Source: JBEIHX01 sp040381075 (lineage in GTDB: Bacteria; Pseudomonadota; Alphaproteobacteria; Caulobacterales; Aquidulcibacteraceae). Taken from it: a DNA stretch of 64,000 nucleotides. Both the position numbers and the translations under genes were made by a program. The notes under the pieces were generated by a model. It did not search any database, was not told where the DNA came from, and was given only the letters and a program-made list of their open reading frames with translations. Shown in pieces: positions 1-9,552 of this stretch. Each line of letters opens with the position of its first letter. Positions within the stretch are counted from its first letter, which is position 1. The stretch lies in the NCBI GenBank assembly GCA_040381075.1, contig JBEIHX010000020.1, forward strand, positions 3,217 to 67,216, written 5' to 3'.

Positions 1-310
1 GTAACGTCCAGCGGCCTCGTCGAAGCAACCCAGGGTGTCTGTGTCCACTTCCCCTCAGCCCATAGCACACCCCCGCCTGAACGATCACGGGCAGGGCGTA
101 ACCATCTGGCGTCCATCCGCCGCCACATCGCCGCAGACCTGGGCCGACGCTTCGGCGGTGGCGACCTGGACGCCAGGGTCGCCTGCGCCCCAGCGCCTCA
201 ATGGGTGTGATATGTCGGGCCGGAAGCCCCCGACAGGCACAGCCGGCTGGCGCGCTGTCGCGGGGCAGAATGACGCTGTTGCAGCCCAGGAGTCTGGAAG
301 CCCCCTCGCA
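1..310. other. Gene-poor start of window
   Basis: No recognisable gene is seen. The Nudix reading frame stays open upstream to position 35, but its extra 92 codons encode low-complexity, proline/alanine-rich sequence without family resemblance, so they are treated as non-coding. Confidence 0.4.
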
Positions 311-712
311 ATGACTGGCGCCGGAACTGCGAACGAGCGAAGCGCCGGCGTGCTAATCGTCGAACAGGATCGGCGGATCTGGCTGGTGCATCCGACCAAT
401 CAGTTCGGCTGCTATGAGGTCACCTTTCCGACGGGTTCCCTTGAGCCCGGCATGTCGCTCCAGCAGACCGCGATCCGGGAAGCCTTCGCGGAGATCGGTC
501 TGTACGTCCGGATCCTTGCCTGGCTCGACGACGTAGAGCCACCCACCTCCGTCGCGCGTATCTACGTCGCCGAGCGGGTGGCGGGCACGCCAGCCGACAT
601 GGGATGGGAAACACAGTCGGTCAGCCTCGCGCCGCTGCATGCGGCCGAGGCGATCCTGAGCGCCAGTGTGGATAGGGCGCTGCTCCCCGCCTGGCGCCGT
701 CATATCGGCTAA
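311..712 (+). CDS. Nudix-domain protein with degenerate Nudix box
   Basis: A 133-residue protein resembling Nudix hydrolases, which cleave nucleoside diphosphates linked to another moiety. The Nudix-like helix reads GSLEPGM followed by REAFAEIGL. The R-E and last E-x-G-L positions are kept, but the first Glu of the canonical GX5EX7REUXEEXGU box is Met and one of the paired metal-binding Glu residues is Ala, so catalysis may be weakened or altered. The start chosen is the ATG after GGAAG with a 10-base spacer. A longer frame begins at 35 but lacks domain sequence. It stands alone, 399 bases ahead of the secreted repeat protein on the same strand. The substrate cannot be predicted. Confidence 0.65.
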   Translation: MTGAGTANERSAGVLIVEQDRRIWLVHPTNQFGCYEVTFPTGSLEPGMSLQQTAIREAFAEIGLYVRILAWLDDVEPPTSVARIYVAERVAGTPADMGWETQSVSLAPLHAAEAILSASVDRALLPAWRRHIG

Positions 713-1111
713 CGCCAGGGATCATGCAGCCATGTGCCGCCCCGACAGCCGTGCGCCGCGCGCCTGAATCTGCTGTGCAAAGCCGCCCCCCCACCGCCGT
801 TTACCGATGCGTGCAGATCCAGCCGGGCGCTGAAGGACTTCGGGGTCGTGGCGTTGAAAGAAATCACTGACGGCGTCCCTATGGTCTGGCCCAACAGCGC
901 GGCGTGTTATGACCAGGCAAATCCCACCTGCCAAATACCTCAGGCCAGACACATGCGACGGGTCGCCGACTTGCCCGGTGCGGCTGCGCGCAGGCGCATA
1001 CCCAGATCTGGGGGTGGACCTGTCGCCAATCCTTGCCAAGCATGCTTCGCACACACGCATCGTCAGCGGCATGCGAAGGCTGCTGGTCAGATCGAAGTCG
1101 GGGGAAGTGCG
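713..1111. other. Intergenic stretch upstream of secreted protein
   Basis: The downstream frame is open through most of this stretch (from 734), but it encodes no recognisable domain. The strong ribosome binding site GGGGAAG at 1101-1107 points to translation starting at 1112. Nothing else is recognised. Confidence 0.4.
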
Positions 1112-3223
1112 ATGTCAGCAGTTCAGCGCGGCGGCGCAGGGATTCATGGCGGCGGATCGAGGCAAGCCAGAGGTCGGCTCGCCGAGCGGCTGCGTCGCAT
1201 GGCCGTCGCCGCCTTTGCCATGGCGGCGGGACTTGCCTGCAGCGCCCATGCCCAACAGCAGGTCGTCGACTCCAAGATCTTCGTCAGTCCCTCTGGCGGA
1301 AGCCTCGAAATCGCTGAGTGGACGGACAATCTCCTGCGTCACAAATATTCCGTTATCAATTCCGCCGAAGGAAACTCCGGGCAGCGCTGGTGGTTTGCCC
1401 AGAATGGATCCGCCAATCGCGGGGCGAATGAAGCCGGGCGGAGCACCTCCAGACAGGAGTGGTGCCGGGTGCGCTACATTTACGGCGACAACGTGCGTAT
1501 TCCTGAGTGTTGGGGCGAATTCATGTACAGCAGCCATCTGATTACCGGTATAGATGGCATGCACTATGAACTTTGGTTTTCACCCAGCAGTCTTAGCTAT
1601 TTCAAGATCCGCAATCAGGAAACAGGCCTTTGGTACGCGCATGATGGGAGCGCCAATGATGGGCGGCAGAGAACAACAAAAGATGATTGGTGCCGGATTA
1701 TATTCTACCACATGCATGGCATAGTGAAGATGCCGCAGGAGTGCAGCGAGGCGCAGGCCAAGATCGTCAACGCCATCGCCGGCACCAGTGGTGAAGCGGC
1801 GAAGGCGACAGAGCTGCTGCGATTGCGGCGTATGATGGGATTGGTTGGACTGGATCAAACAGCCGCCGTTCTGAAGAACGCCCCATCGTCTGCCGCTGGA
1901 TCTGCATCCGGTCCGGCGCAGGCCGCCAAGACCGTCGCCGGTGAGAGCGGGGTCACGATGGGCGAGACCGGCTTCGATAAGATGGCCTCCGGCCGGCTTG
2001 CGTATGACAAGATGAACTACGTCAGAAATGGGGGGCTGAAGGTCATGAGTTCAACCTCGGCCGGTGCGCAGGTGCTGCAGGCCGGCGTCGGGGTGGGCGT
2101 GGGGGTGGGCGTCAGCTATGGCGTCGACGCCATCAAGAATTATGCCGGCTGGAAAGCCAAGGACGCCAATGCCGGGCAGATTGCAGCTGAAGTCATCACC
2201 ACCACCGTCGCGTCCTCAGCGCTGACGACCGCGATCATGACGGTGGCCGGGGCAACCTTCAATCCGGTGGCCGCCGGCGTCGGGCTTGTCATCGCCGGCG
2301 CGGTTGCGGGCGGGGAGGAGATCAAGAAGGCCAGCGACGATACGGGCATCCGCTTCGAGTCGGGTTTTGACAGCCATCCCCGCTACATGCGCGATCTCAA
2401 CGGCATCCACTCAACCGTCTTCGCCCCGCGCATCAGCCCGGGGACCTATCTGTACGAGGAGTGCGCCAGTGAGGGCGGGCGCTGCGAATTCGGAGGTTAT
2501 CGCACGGTGCGCTACGGCGCCGGCGAGGCATGGGAGTACAAGACGTTCCTCGGCAGCGCGGATTGTGGCGTCGCTGCATTCGGGCGGGATCCCGCCCCAA
2601 ACGTGGTCAAGCGTTGTGAAGCCCCAGTGTATCTCGGGGAAGGACTGAGCTTCGTCGACTGCGCTGGTCAGGGAGAGCGCTGCGACTTCGCCGGGACACG
2701 CACTGTCGCCTACGGCGCCAATCAGTCCTGGTTTGAAAAGGAAGTCGCCAACGGTACTGACTGCAGTCACACGGTTTTTGGCGACCCCGCGCCGGGCGTC
2801 GCCAAACGGTGCGCCGTGTTTCTCAACCGCAACGAGGTTCCGCAATGGGTCGTCTGCGCCAGCGAGGGGCAGCTATGCCTGGCGCCCGGCACGCGCACGG
2901 TTCGCTATGGCGCGGGCGGCGCCTGGGTGCAGAAAACTGCGAGCGACAGTCTCATGTGCGACTACCGCCAGCTTGGCGATCCGCGCCCCGGCGTAAGCAA
3001 GAGCTGCGAGGTTCGATTCACAGCGGGAGAGCTTCGCAAGTGGCAGGATTGCGCCGGCGAGGGCCAGCAATGCAAGTTCGTCGGCGTGAGGGTTGTGCGT
3101 TACGGGGCCAACGGCCGGTTCAATCTTCGGATCGCACGGGACGGAGTTACCTGCGCTGCAGCAGCTCTGGGCGATCCGCTGCGGGGCGTCGCGAAGCGAT
3201 GCTCCGTGCAGGTCGTCAGCTGA
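1112..3223 (+). CDS. Secreted protein with two N-terminal and four C-terminal repeats
   Basis: A 703-residue exported protein of unknown function. A basic region and hydrophobic stretch ending in SAHA (about residue 47) form a signal peptide; Met30 is an alternative start. Residues about 92-133 and 172-211 are two copies of a module with the pattern W-x-A-x-x-GSAN ... W-C-R ... P-x-x-C. The centre (about 320-405) is glycine/valine/alanine-rich, with a GVGVGVGVGV run and two hydrophobic stretches that could enter a membrane. The C-terminus (about 445-702) has four tandem copies, about 60 residues each, of CAxEGxxCxFxGxRxVRYGA ... C ... GDPxPGVxKxC, each with four Cys, suggesting disulfide-stabilised binding domains. 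No catalytic motif is seen. The architecture could suit a secreted adhesin, lectin-like protein or pore-former; this is inference. Confidence 0.7.
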   Translation: MSAVQRGGAGIHGGGSRQARGRLAERLRRMAVAAFAMAAGLACSAHAQQQVVDSKIFVSPSGGSLEIAEWTDNLLRHKYSVINSAEGNSGQRWWFAQNGSANRGANEAGRSTSRQEWCRVRYIYGDNVRIPECWGEFMYSSHLITGIDGMHYELWFSPSSLSYFKIRNQETGLWYAHDGSANDGRQRTTKDDWCRIIFYHMHGIVKMPQECSEAQAKIVNAIAGTSGEAAKATELLRLRRMMGLVGLDQTAAVLKNAPSSAAGSASGPAQAAKTVAGESGVTMGETGFDKMASGRLAYDKMNYVRNGGLKVMSSTSAGAQVLQAGVGVGVGVGVSYGVDAIKNYAGWKAKDANAGQIAAEVITTTVASSALTTAIMTVAGATFNPVAAGVGLVIAGAVAGGEEIKKASDDTGIRFESGFDSHPRYMRDLNGIHSTVFAPRISPGTYLYEECASEGGRCEFGGYRTVRYGAGEAWEYKTFLGSADCGVAAFGRDPAPNVVKRCEAPVYLGEGLSFVDCAGQGERCDFAGTRTVAYGANQSWFEKEVANGTDCSHTVFGDPAPGVAKRCAVFLNRNEVPQWVVCASEGQLCLAPGTRTVRYGAGGAWVQKTASDSLMCDYRQLGDPRPGVSKSCEVRFTAGELRKWQDCAGEGQQCKFVGVRVVRYGANGRFNLRIARDGVTCAAAALGDPLRGVAKRCSVQVVS

Positions 3224-3392
3224 AGCGCCTCGTCCGTGTTATGTGATGCGCCGCCGAAGAAGCCGCCTGCTTCGGCAGCGCATCACACCACGGAACGCGC
3301 CAAGAAGCGCAGCCGCACGGGCGGCAGCAGGGAGCGAAAAGGTCACAGCCTGATCCGAGTGAACGCCGGCACGGCGTCGCAAATGCTTCTCC

Positions 3393-3463
3393 CCTGGACT
3401 TTTCCGCCGGATTTTCGACTGGGTTTTTCCACTGGATTTTTCCACTTGCCCTTTTTCCACCGG
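3393..3463. repeat. Degenerate tandem repeat, about 15-bp unit
   Basis: Read on the minus strand, about five imperfect copies of a GTGGAAAAAnCC-like unit follow one another at about 13-16-bp spacing. On the plus strand this gives recurrent TTTTTCCAC boxes. No protein or known element explains it. Confidence 0.6.
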
Positions 3464-3623
3464 TCTTCCTCTCCCGGCCCGGCGGGCCATCACGGGCGCA
3501 TGCGCCCCCCGCCGCGCGGCAGGCACGGCAGGCTGACGCTGCAGCCGGCGCCCGAGAGGCCGGTTCGCGTGCCTGTCCGCACAACACGCCCTGTCCCGCC
3601 CATGCCGGGCTCCGCCGGAGCCT

Positions 3624-3662
3624 CGCCAAGAACCATCGCCAAGAACCATCGCCAAGAAACAT
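3624..3662. repeat. Three copies of a 13-bp tandem repeat
   Basis: The unit CGCCAAGAACCAT occurs three times in a row, the last copy with one substitution, and a fourth partial copy follows. It lies in non-coding sequence. Confidence 0.75.
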
Positions 3663-4413
3663 CGCCATGCATCGATGAGGATGGGTCTCAGGCATTCCGA
3701 CGCATGCTCCCGCGCGCCGACTGACGCCTCTTTCAGCGATGGGCGCGATGCCCTCTTGTCTGGCGCCAAAGGCAGCGACAGCGAAATCACGCGCCGACAG
3801 GTGCGCAGGAGCTCACTGCGAAGCGGTCGGTCACGCGGCCTCCGCCAAGGGAAACACAGCGACGCCGGACATTGAGATCAGGAGAGATCACCTGCCGGCT
3901 GACACGGACATCCCACATTCATCACGCAGCGTGTGAGGATGAAACCGCAAGGGCGTGGCGTATGCCGTCACTTCCGCACGCATGGGGCCCGAGTGGATGA
4001 CGACACGTGCGATGCGATGGTCGTTGACGTAACTGCCCTTCTCTCGGCCCAGAACAGAAAAGGCGGGCGGCAAGGGCGACTGTGGCGGCCCGTCCGGCCG
4101 ACGCTTGAGGACCCTGTCCATCTGGCGGGCCGGCCACGGCTGAGCCTCGTTCGTTGACCTTGGGCGGACCAGCGCCGATTTCGACGCCGGTCCGAGGGCG
4201 CCAATGCGCGTGTCCTGCGTCAAGATCCGGGCGGTCGCCCAATCGCGTCGGGCAGCGGGATCCCACTGTCAGATCAGGCTCCAGACAGCCCCCCGGCTCG
4301 CCCCCCCGCCGGCCAGCAGCCAACCCGAGATCGTGGGCTCTTGTCGCCCATTGCCGGCGCCGTGGGCTGGCCTACAGTATCGGCGCACCTGTTACGCCCC
4401 TGGAGAACTGGAC

Positions 4414-5292
4414 ATGAGCGAACCTGCGGCCTTTCCCCCTGACTATGTCCCGCCGAAGGTATGGGAGTGGAAGAAGGGCTCCGGCGGCCGGTTCGCCAAC
4501 ATCAACCGACCCATCGCAGGGCCGACGCATGAGAAAGATCTGCCGGTGGGACGCCATCCATTGCAGCTCTATTCGCTCGCCACGCCCAACGGCGTGAAAG
4601 TCACGGTGATGCTGGAGGAACTTCTCGCCCTCGGACATGCCGGCGCGGAGTACGACGCCTGGCTGATCCGCATCAACGAAGGCGATCAGTTTTCGAGCGG
4701 CTTTGTGGACGTCAATCCGAACTCCAAAATCCCCGCCCTGCTTGACCGCTCTACGCCGACGCCGACCCGGGTGTTTGAATCCGGGGCCATCCTGCTGTAT
4801 CTGGCGGAGAAGTTTGGCGCCTTCCTTCCCAGCGACCTGTCGAGCCGCGCTGAGGTGCTGTCCTGGCTTTTCTGGCAGATGGGGTCCGCGCCGTATCTGG
4901 GCGGCGGCTTCGGTCATTTCTACGCCTACGCGCCGATCAAGATTGAATACGCGATCGATCGGTTCGCCATGGAGGCCAAGCGCCAGCTCGACGTCCTGAA
5001 CCGTCGTCTCGCGGAGAGCCCCTATCTCGGCGGCGCGCAGTATTCGATCGCCGATATCGCCGTCTGGCCGTGGTACGGCGCCCTCGCGAAAGGGCTCGTC
5101 TACGAGGCTGGCGAGTTCCTGCAGGTGAATGACTACGTGCACGTGCAACGGTGGACAGACCGCATCGCCGAGCGTCCAGCGGTGCAGCGCGGTCGCATGG
5201 TCAACCGGGTCTGGGGTGATCCGGCAAGCCAGCTGCATGAGCGGCATGACGCCAGCGATTTCGACCTCAAGACTGCCGATAAATCGAGCTGA
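4414..5292 (+). CDS. yghU: Glutathione S-transferase family, YghU type
   Basis: A 292-residue GST-fold protein closely matching Escherichia coli YghU, a nu-class enzyme with glutathione-dependent disulfide-bond reductase activity in the cytoplasm. The N-terminal part has KVWEW ... GGRFANINRPIAGPTHEKDLPVG and TPNGVKVTVMLEELLALG, characteristic of the family. Then come FESGAILLYLAEKFG of the thioredoxin-like domain and a helical C-terminal domain ending LHERHDASDF. The length matches YghU. The start follows GGAG with an 8-base spacer; the frame extends upstream to 4204 without homology. It is monocistronic and probably contributes to thiol or peroxide homeostasis. Confidence 0.93.
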   Translation: MSEPAAFPPDYVPPKVWEWKKGSGGRFANINRPIAGPTHEKDLPVGRHPLQLYSLATPNGVKVTVMLEELLALGHAGAEYDAWLIRINEGDQFSSGFVDVNPNSKIPALLDRSTPTPTRVFESGAILLYLAEKFGAFLPSDLSSRAEVLSWLFWQMGSAPYLGGGFGHFYAYAPIKIEYAIDRFAMEAKRQLDVLNRRLAESPYLGGAQYSIADIAVWPWYGALAKGLVYEAGEFLQVNDYVHVQRWTDRIAERPAVQRGRMVNRVWGDPASQLHERHDASDFDLKTADKSS

Positions 5293-5628
5293 CCAGGCCG
5301 GTTGATCCTGTCGACAGACCACTGCACCGTATCAGAAGGGGCCAGCCTAGCAGGGCCAGTTCGCCAGGGCCCGATAAGCAGGGCCCGATAAGCAGGGCCC
5401 GATATGCAGGTTTGGCATGCAGAATCGCGCGAGGCTGCGGCCAGGGTGGGCAGATGTGCGCCGCCGATCGGATGCAGCGACAGGGCGGCGCCGCAATGTC
5501 GCCCCTCTTGCGCGGCACGGGCAGGCAGAGCAGGGGCGACCTCCTGTGGGCGGCCCGGCGGGCGCTGCGGCGCAGCCGCAATGCCTGCGCAGCAGGCCGC
5601 TGCGCCAGACCCCGGAAGGAGCGGGTGC
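5293..5628. other. Intergenic region with a tandem repeat
   Basis: No gene is recognised. The protease frame is open upstream to 5404 but has no homology before its signal peptide. A three-copy 14-bp repeat lies here (listed separately), and GGAAGGAG at 5614-5621 is the ribosome binding site of the protease gene. Confidence 0.5.
5365..5406. repeat. Three copies of a 14-bp tandem repeat
   Basis: The unit CAGGGCCCGATAAG is repeated three times head to tail, the third copy differing in its last two bases. The core GGGCCC is itself palindromic. It is non-coding, about 220 bp ahead of the DegP-like gene. Confidence 0.8.
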
Positions 5629-7068
5629 ATGGGCATGAGCACATTGGGTTTCCGCTCACAGCGCGCCACACAGCGCGCGTTCTGGGCCGCAATCACAGTC
5701 CTGGCGATGTTCGGCGCATGCATCCCGGCGCATGCCCAGATCGCCGAGCGGCGTCTGCCCTCAAGCCAGGCGGAGATCCAGCAAAGCTTCGCGCCGATTG
5801 TGCGCAGCGCGGCCCCTGCGGTGGTCAACGTCTATTCCCAGCGCATTGTGCGCCAGGCCTGGCGCTCGCCCTTCGCCGATGACCCCGTGTTTCGCCGCTT
5901 CTTTGGCGAAGCTGCGCCCCCGGAGCGGGTGCAGAATGCGCTTGGCTCCGGCGTGATCGTGCGCGCCGATGGAGTTATCGTCACCAACAATCACGTGGTC
6001 GACGGCGCAGACCAGCTGCGCGTCGTGCTGGCGGACCGGCGCGAGTTCGAAGCCAGGCTGATCCTGGCCGATGCGCGCACCGACCTTGCCGTGCTGCGCA
6101 TCAACCCGGGCGCGGAGCAGTTGCCGACCCTGAAATTCTCCGACACAAGCAAAACCGAGGTCGGCGACCTTGTGCTTGCCATCGGCAATCCGTTCGGCCT
6201 TGGCCAAACCGTCACCAGCGGCATCGTCTCGGCGCTGGCGCGCACGGATACGGGCATCAGCGACTTCTCATTTTTTATCCAGACCGACGCGGCGATCAAT
6301 CCAGGCAATTCAGGCGGTGCGCTGGTCGACATGGCCGGGGCGCTGATGGGGGTCAATACGGCGATCTACTCGCGCAGCGGTGGTTCCAACGGCGTCGGCT
6401 TCGCGATTCCAGCCGAGATGGTGCGCCGTGTTGTTGAAAGCGCCATCAATGAGGGCCGCGTCGTGCGGCCCTGGCTCGGTGTGAAAGGACAGGCGGTGAC
6501 CGCCGACATCGCGCGCACGCTTAGCCTCGCGCGCCCCGTCGGCGTTCTGGTCAGCGATCTCTTCCCGGGTGGACCGGGAGAGCGCGCCGGGGTGCGCCGC
6601 GGCGATGTGGTCACGAAGGTCGACAGCCAGGAAGTGTTTGATGAGCAGGGTCTGCGTTACCTCGCCGCCACCCGCCGGCCTGGCGAAACAGTCAGCGTCG
6701 AAGTGTTGCGCCAGGGACGCGCCCTGACGCTGTCCGCGCGCGCCGTCGCTCCGCCGGAAACGCCCCGGCGCGACCAGCGCCTGATCCGCACCAACGGCCC
6801 GCTTGACGGGGCCGTGGTGATAAATCTTTCGCCAGCGGTCGCTGAAGAGCTCGGGCTCGATCCGTTCTCGGACGGCGTGCTGGTTGTCGAAAGCCGCGGG
6901 CCAGCCGCACGCTTCCAGCTTGAGCCCGGCGATCTGCTGCGTGAGATCAACGGACAGAAGGTCGAAACAACCCAGCGCCTTGAGCAACTGCTGACGGCCG
7001 CAAGCGGCGCCACGCGCATCGCCATCGAGCGGCGTGGTCGACGATTGGAAGGCGTTGCGCGGTTCTGA
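5629..7068 (+). CDS. degP: Periplasmic serine protease, DegP/HtrA (Do) family
   Basis: A 479-residue envelope quality-control protease/chaperone. A signal peptide ends at AHA (about residue 36). The trypsin-like domain has the triad His122 (TNNHVVDG), Asp152 (ARTDLAVL) and Ser228 (NPGNSGGALVD). Two PDZ domains follow, about residues 280-370 and 385-475, the usual DegP/DegQ layout and length. The start is preceded by GGAAGGAG with a 7-base spacer; a second ATG lies two codons in. It precedes rarA on the same strand by 130 bases. Whether it corresponds to DegP or DegQ cannot be decided from sequence alone. Confidence 0.9.
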   Translation: MGMSTLGFRSQRATQRAFWAAITVLAMFGACIPAHAQIAERRLPSSQAEIQQSFAPIVRSAAPAVVNVYSQRIVRQAWRSPFADDPVFRRFFGEAAPPERVQNALGSGVIVRADGVIVTNNHVVDGADQLRVVLADRREFEARLILADARTDLAVLRINPGAEQLPTLKFSDTSKTEVGDLVLAIGNPFGLGQTVTSGIVSALARTDTGISDFSFFIQTDAAINPGNSGGALVDMAGALMGVNTAIYSRSGGSNGVGFAIPAEMVRRVVESAINEGRVVRPWLGVKGQAVTADIARTLSLARPVGVLVSDLFPGGPGERAGVRRGDVVTKVDSQEVFDEQGLRYLAATRRPGETVSVEVLRQGRALTLSARAVAPPETPRRDQRLIRTNGPLDGAVVINLSPAVAEELGLDPFSDGVLVVESRGPAARFQLEPGDLLREINGQKVETTQRLEQLLTAASGATRIAIERRGRRLEGVARF

Positions 7069-7198
7069 CGCCGCAGCGGCGGCCCGTGTCACGATGGCCA
7101 GGGTCTGCTCCGGAAGACATCAACCGGGTCCCGCGTTCTCCAGGACCTGGCCTGAAGGGGGCTGGCGTTTGGGCGCGCCAACCGCTAGCGAGGGAGCC

Positions 7199-8500
7199 AT
7201 GGCCGATCTCTTTGAAGCCGCTGGACTGGACAGGGCCGCCCCGCGTCCGCTGGCAGACCGCCTGCGCCCGACCAGCATTGCAGCCGTCGTCGGGCAGGAT
7301 CACCTGCTCGGCGCTGACGGGCCGATCGGACGCATGCTGGCCCAGCGCCGCCTTGCGTCAATGATCCTGTGGGGGCCGCCAGGGGTCGGCAAGACAACCA
7401 TCGCGCGCCTTCTCGCCAAGGAAACAGGCTTGGCCTTTGAGACTGTGTCTGCGGTGTTTTCCGGGGTGGCCGATTTGCGAAAGGCCTTCGAGGCGGCCAA
7501 GGCGCGCCGCCTCGCCGGGCAGGGGACATTGCTCTTCGTTGACGAGATTCACCGCTTCAACCGCGCCCAGCAGGACTCCTTCCTGCCGTACGTCGAGGAG
7601 GGCGTTGTCACACTGATCGGGGCGACGACGGAAAACCCAAGCTTCGAACTCAACGCCGCGCTCCTGTCGCGCGCCCAGGTCATGGTCCTGCGACGGCTGG
7701 ATGAACGCGCCCTCGAGCAGATCCTTCAGCGGGCGGAAGAATTGGAAGGCAGGCCGCTGGCCCTAACCGCTCAGGCGCGCGCGTCCCTGTGTGATATGGC
7801 CGATGGTGATGGCCGTTATCTTCTGACGCTCGCGGAAGAAGTTTTCGCGATCGCATCCCAGACCGCCCTCGATTCCGCCGATCTCGCACACGCGCTGCAC
7901 AAGCGCGCCCCCGCTTACGACAAGGACCGCGAGGAGCATTACAACCTTGTGTCCGCGCTGCACAAGGCGATCCGTGGCTCTGATCCTGATGCTGCTCTCT
8001 ATTGGCTTGCGCGCATGATCGCGGGCGGGGAGGATCCATTGTTCATCGCCCGCCGGCTCGTGCGCGCCGCCTCCGAAGACATCGGACTTGCCGATCCAAC
8101 AGCCCTGATGATCGCGAATGAAGCTAAGGACGCCTACCACTTTCTCGGGACCCCGGAAGGCGAGCTCCACCTGGCCCATGCAGTCATCCATCTTGCCACC
8201 GCGCCGAAATCGAACGCCGCCTACACCGCATGGAAACGCGCCCAGGCCTGTGCGCGCGAAACCGGATCGCTGGCGCCGCCTGCCCATATCCTCAACGCCC
8301 CCACCAAACTGATGGGCGATCTCGGGTACGGAGCCGGCTATGTTTACGACCATGACGCACCGGAAGGATTCTCCGGGCAGGGCTATTTTCCCGACGCCAT
8401 GGCCCGGCAGACATTTTACGAGCCGACGGACCGGGGACGGGAGAAAGAGATCAAAGCCCGGCTCGAAAGGTTCGCTCATCTGCGCAAGGCCCGACCATGA
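7199..8500 (+). CDS. rarA: Replication-associated recombination protein A (AAA+ ATPase)
   Basis: A 433-residue RarA/MgsA protein that acts at stalled replication forks, related to clamp-loader ATPases. Walker A is GPPGVGKT (residues 59-66), Walker B is LLFVDEIHRF (Asp115, Glu116) and sensor 1 lies in the GATTENPSF segment. The C-terminal part holds the conserved RarA oligomerisation region (YWLARMIAGGEDP, then NAPTKLMGDLGYG). The length is typical. AGGGAG lies very close to the ATG; upstream codons in the frame lack homology. Its stop overlaps the pseudouridine synthase start by 4 bases, so the two are translationally coupled. Confidence 0.95.
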   Translation: MADLFEAAGLDRAAPRPLADRLRPTSIAAVVGQDHLLGADGPIGRMLAQRRLASMILWGPPGVGKTTIARLLAKETGLAFETVSAVFSGVADLRKAFEAAKARRLAGQGTLLFVDEIHRFNRAQQDSFLPYVEEGVVTLIGATTENPSFELNAALLSRAQVMVLRRLDERALEQILQRAEELEGRPLALTAQARASLCDMADGDGRYLLTLAEEVFAIASQTALDSADLAHALHKRAPAYDKDREEHYNLVSALHKAIRGSDPDAALYWLARMIAGGEDPLFIARRLVRAASEDIGLADPTALMIANEAKDAYHFLGTPEGELHLAHAVIHLATAPKSNAAYTAWKRAQACARETGSLAPPAHILNAPTKLMGDLGYGAGYVYDHDAPEGFSGQGYFPDAMARQTFYEPTDRGREKEIKARLERFAHLRKARP

Positions 8501-9240
8501 AACATGTCGCAAATCAGACGGCCATCGCGCTGAGCGCCGCCGACCGGGACTACATGCGCAGCCTGATCGTCCACGAGGACGCCAGCGTCTATGCGTTCAA
8601 CAAGCCCTCCGGGCTCTCCTCTCAGGCCGGGGCGCACGCGATCAAGAGCCTCGACGTCCTTCTTGGGGCGCTTGCAAAGTCGAATGGCAAGCGGCCGAAG
8701 CTCATTCATCGCCTTGACCGCGAGACGTCAGGGGTGATCATCGCCGCGCGCACCTATCCGGCGGCCGGTTTTCTCGGCAAGGCGCTCGCTGCGCGGCAGG
8801 CCCGAAAGACCTATGTCGCCGTGGTGAGCGGCCGGCTTGAGGGGGACGGCGTGATCGAAACGCCGCTGAAGCGCGTGCGCGATCCGCGCGGCTTCGACGC
8901 CATGCGTGCAACCCGGCCAGATGATCCGCATGCGGAGGCGGCTATGACGCACTATCGCGTGCTCACCGCGGGCGGCGATGCGAGTCTCCTTGAAGTGCGC
9001 CCTGTGACAGGACGCATGCACCAAATCCGCGCCCATCTCGCCAACGAGGGTCACCCGATCGTGGGCGATCAGAAGTATGGCGGTCTGTTTCTGGTTGCGG
9101 GCCAGCCCGTCGATCGGCTGCTGCTGCATGCCGCCCGCTTTGAATCCCCGCACCCCGATGGCGGCGTTCTTGACGTCAGCGCCGCGTGGCCGAAGCTTCT
9201 TGATGATCTTGCTGCAGCGCTGAAAGGTCGAGGCGCATAG
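8497..9240 (+). CDS. Pseudouridine synthase, RluA family
   Basis: A 247-residue RluA/RluC/RluD-family enzyme that isomerises uridine to pseudouridine in RNA. The catalytic motif HRLDRETSG is at residues 71-79 with Asp74 as nucleophile. The family elements NKPSG (35-39), VTGRMHQIRAHL and HAARF are present. There is no N-terminal S4 domain, as in RluA rather than RluC/D, but the exact rRNA or tRNA target is not readable. It overlaps the end of rarA by ATGA. Confidence 0.88.
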   Translation: MKHVANQTAIALSAADRDYMRSLIVHEDASVYAFNKPSGLSSQAGAHAIKSLDVLLGALAKSNGKRPKLIHRLDRETSGVIIAARTYPAAGFLGKALAARQARKTYVAVVSGRLEGDGVIETPLKRVRDPRGFDAMRATRPDDPHAEAAMTHYRVLTAGGDASLLEVRPVTGRMHQIRAHLANEGHPIVGDQKYGGLFLVAGQPVDRLLLHAARFESPHPDGGVLDVSAAWPKLLDDLAAALKGRGA

Positions 9241-9552
9241 CCTTGCCGGATCTGCCGGCGACCAGCGCGCTTGGCCACGTCCGCCCGGGCGGTCGGCGCC
9301 GGCTTCTGCCTCAACAGATGACTTGGATCGGCGCTGCGACGTGAGCCTGCGCCATCCGCGCAACCGGTTTGCCCATCTGCGGATCCAGTCTTGACACCCT
9401 GTCGATCAGCCGGGCCGGACAGGTACGCCAGTCCCTGCCGGGGCTGGCATGGCGCGTGGCCGGGGAGGCCCGGGGCGGCTCGCCTGTGACGGCTCGGCGC
9501 GCTTCCGCTCCGGGCCGCAGAGTGCTACCCCCGCCGCTCAGCAGGCGGGCGG
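9241..9552. other. Intergenic region before surE
   Basis: No gene, repeat or clear terminator is seen. The sequence just before the ATG (GGCGGGCGG) may serve as the surE ribosome binding site. Confidence 0.4.

Larger units (their letters stand above)
3224..4413. other. 1.2-kb gene-poor region with short repeats
   Basis: Several overlapping open frames occur on both strands (for example 3236-3724 plus and 3239-3790 minus), but none resembles a known protein or has a convincing start. They look like products of high GC. The region holds two short tandem repeats (listed separately) and ends in the ribosome binding site of the YghU gene (GGAG at 4402-4405). Confidence 0.5.

Noticed and set aside
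3236..3790. Overlapping open frames on both strands in the 3.2-4.4 kb gap
   Set aside because: No recognisable domain; low-complexity Pro/Arg/Ala-rich translations on both strands fit non-coding high-GC DNA with short repeats.
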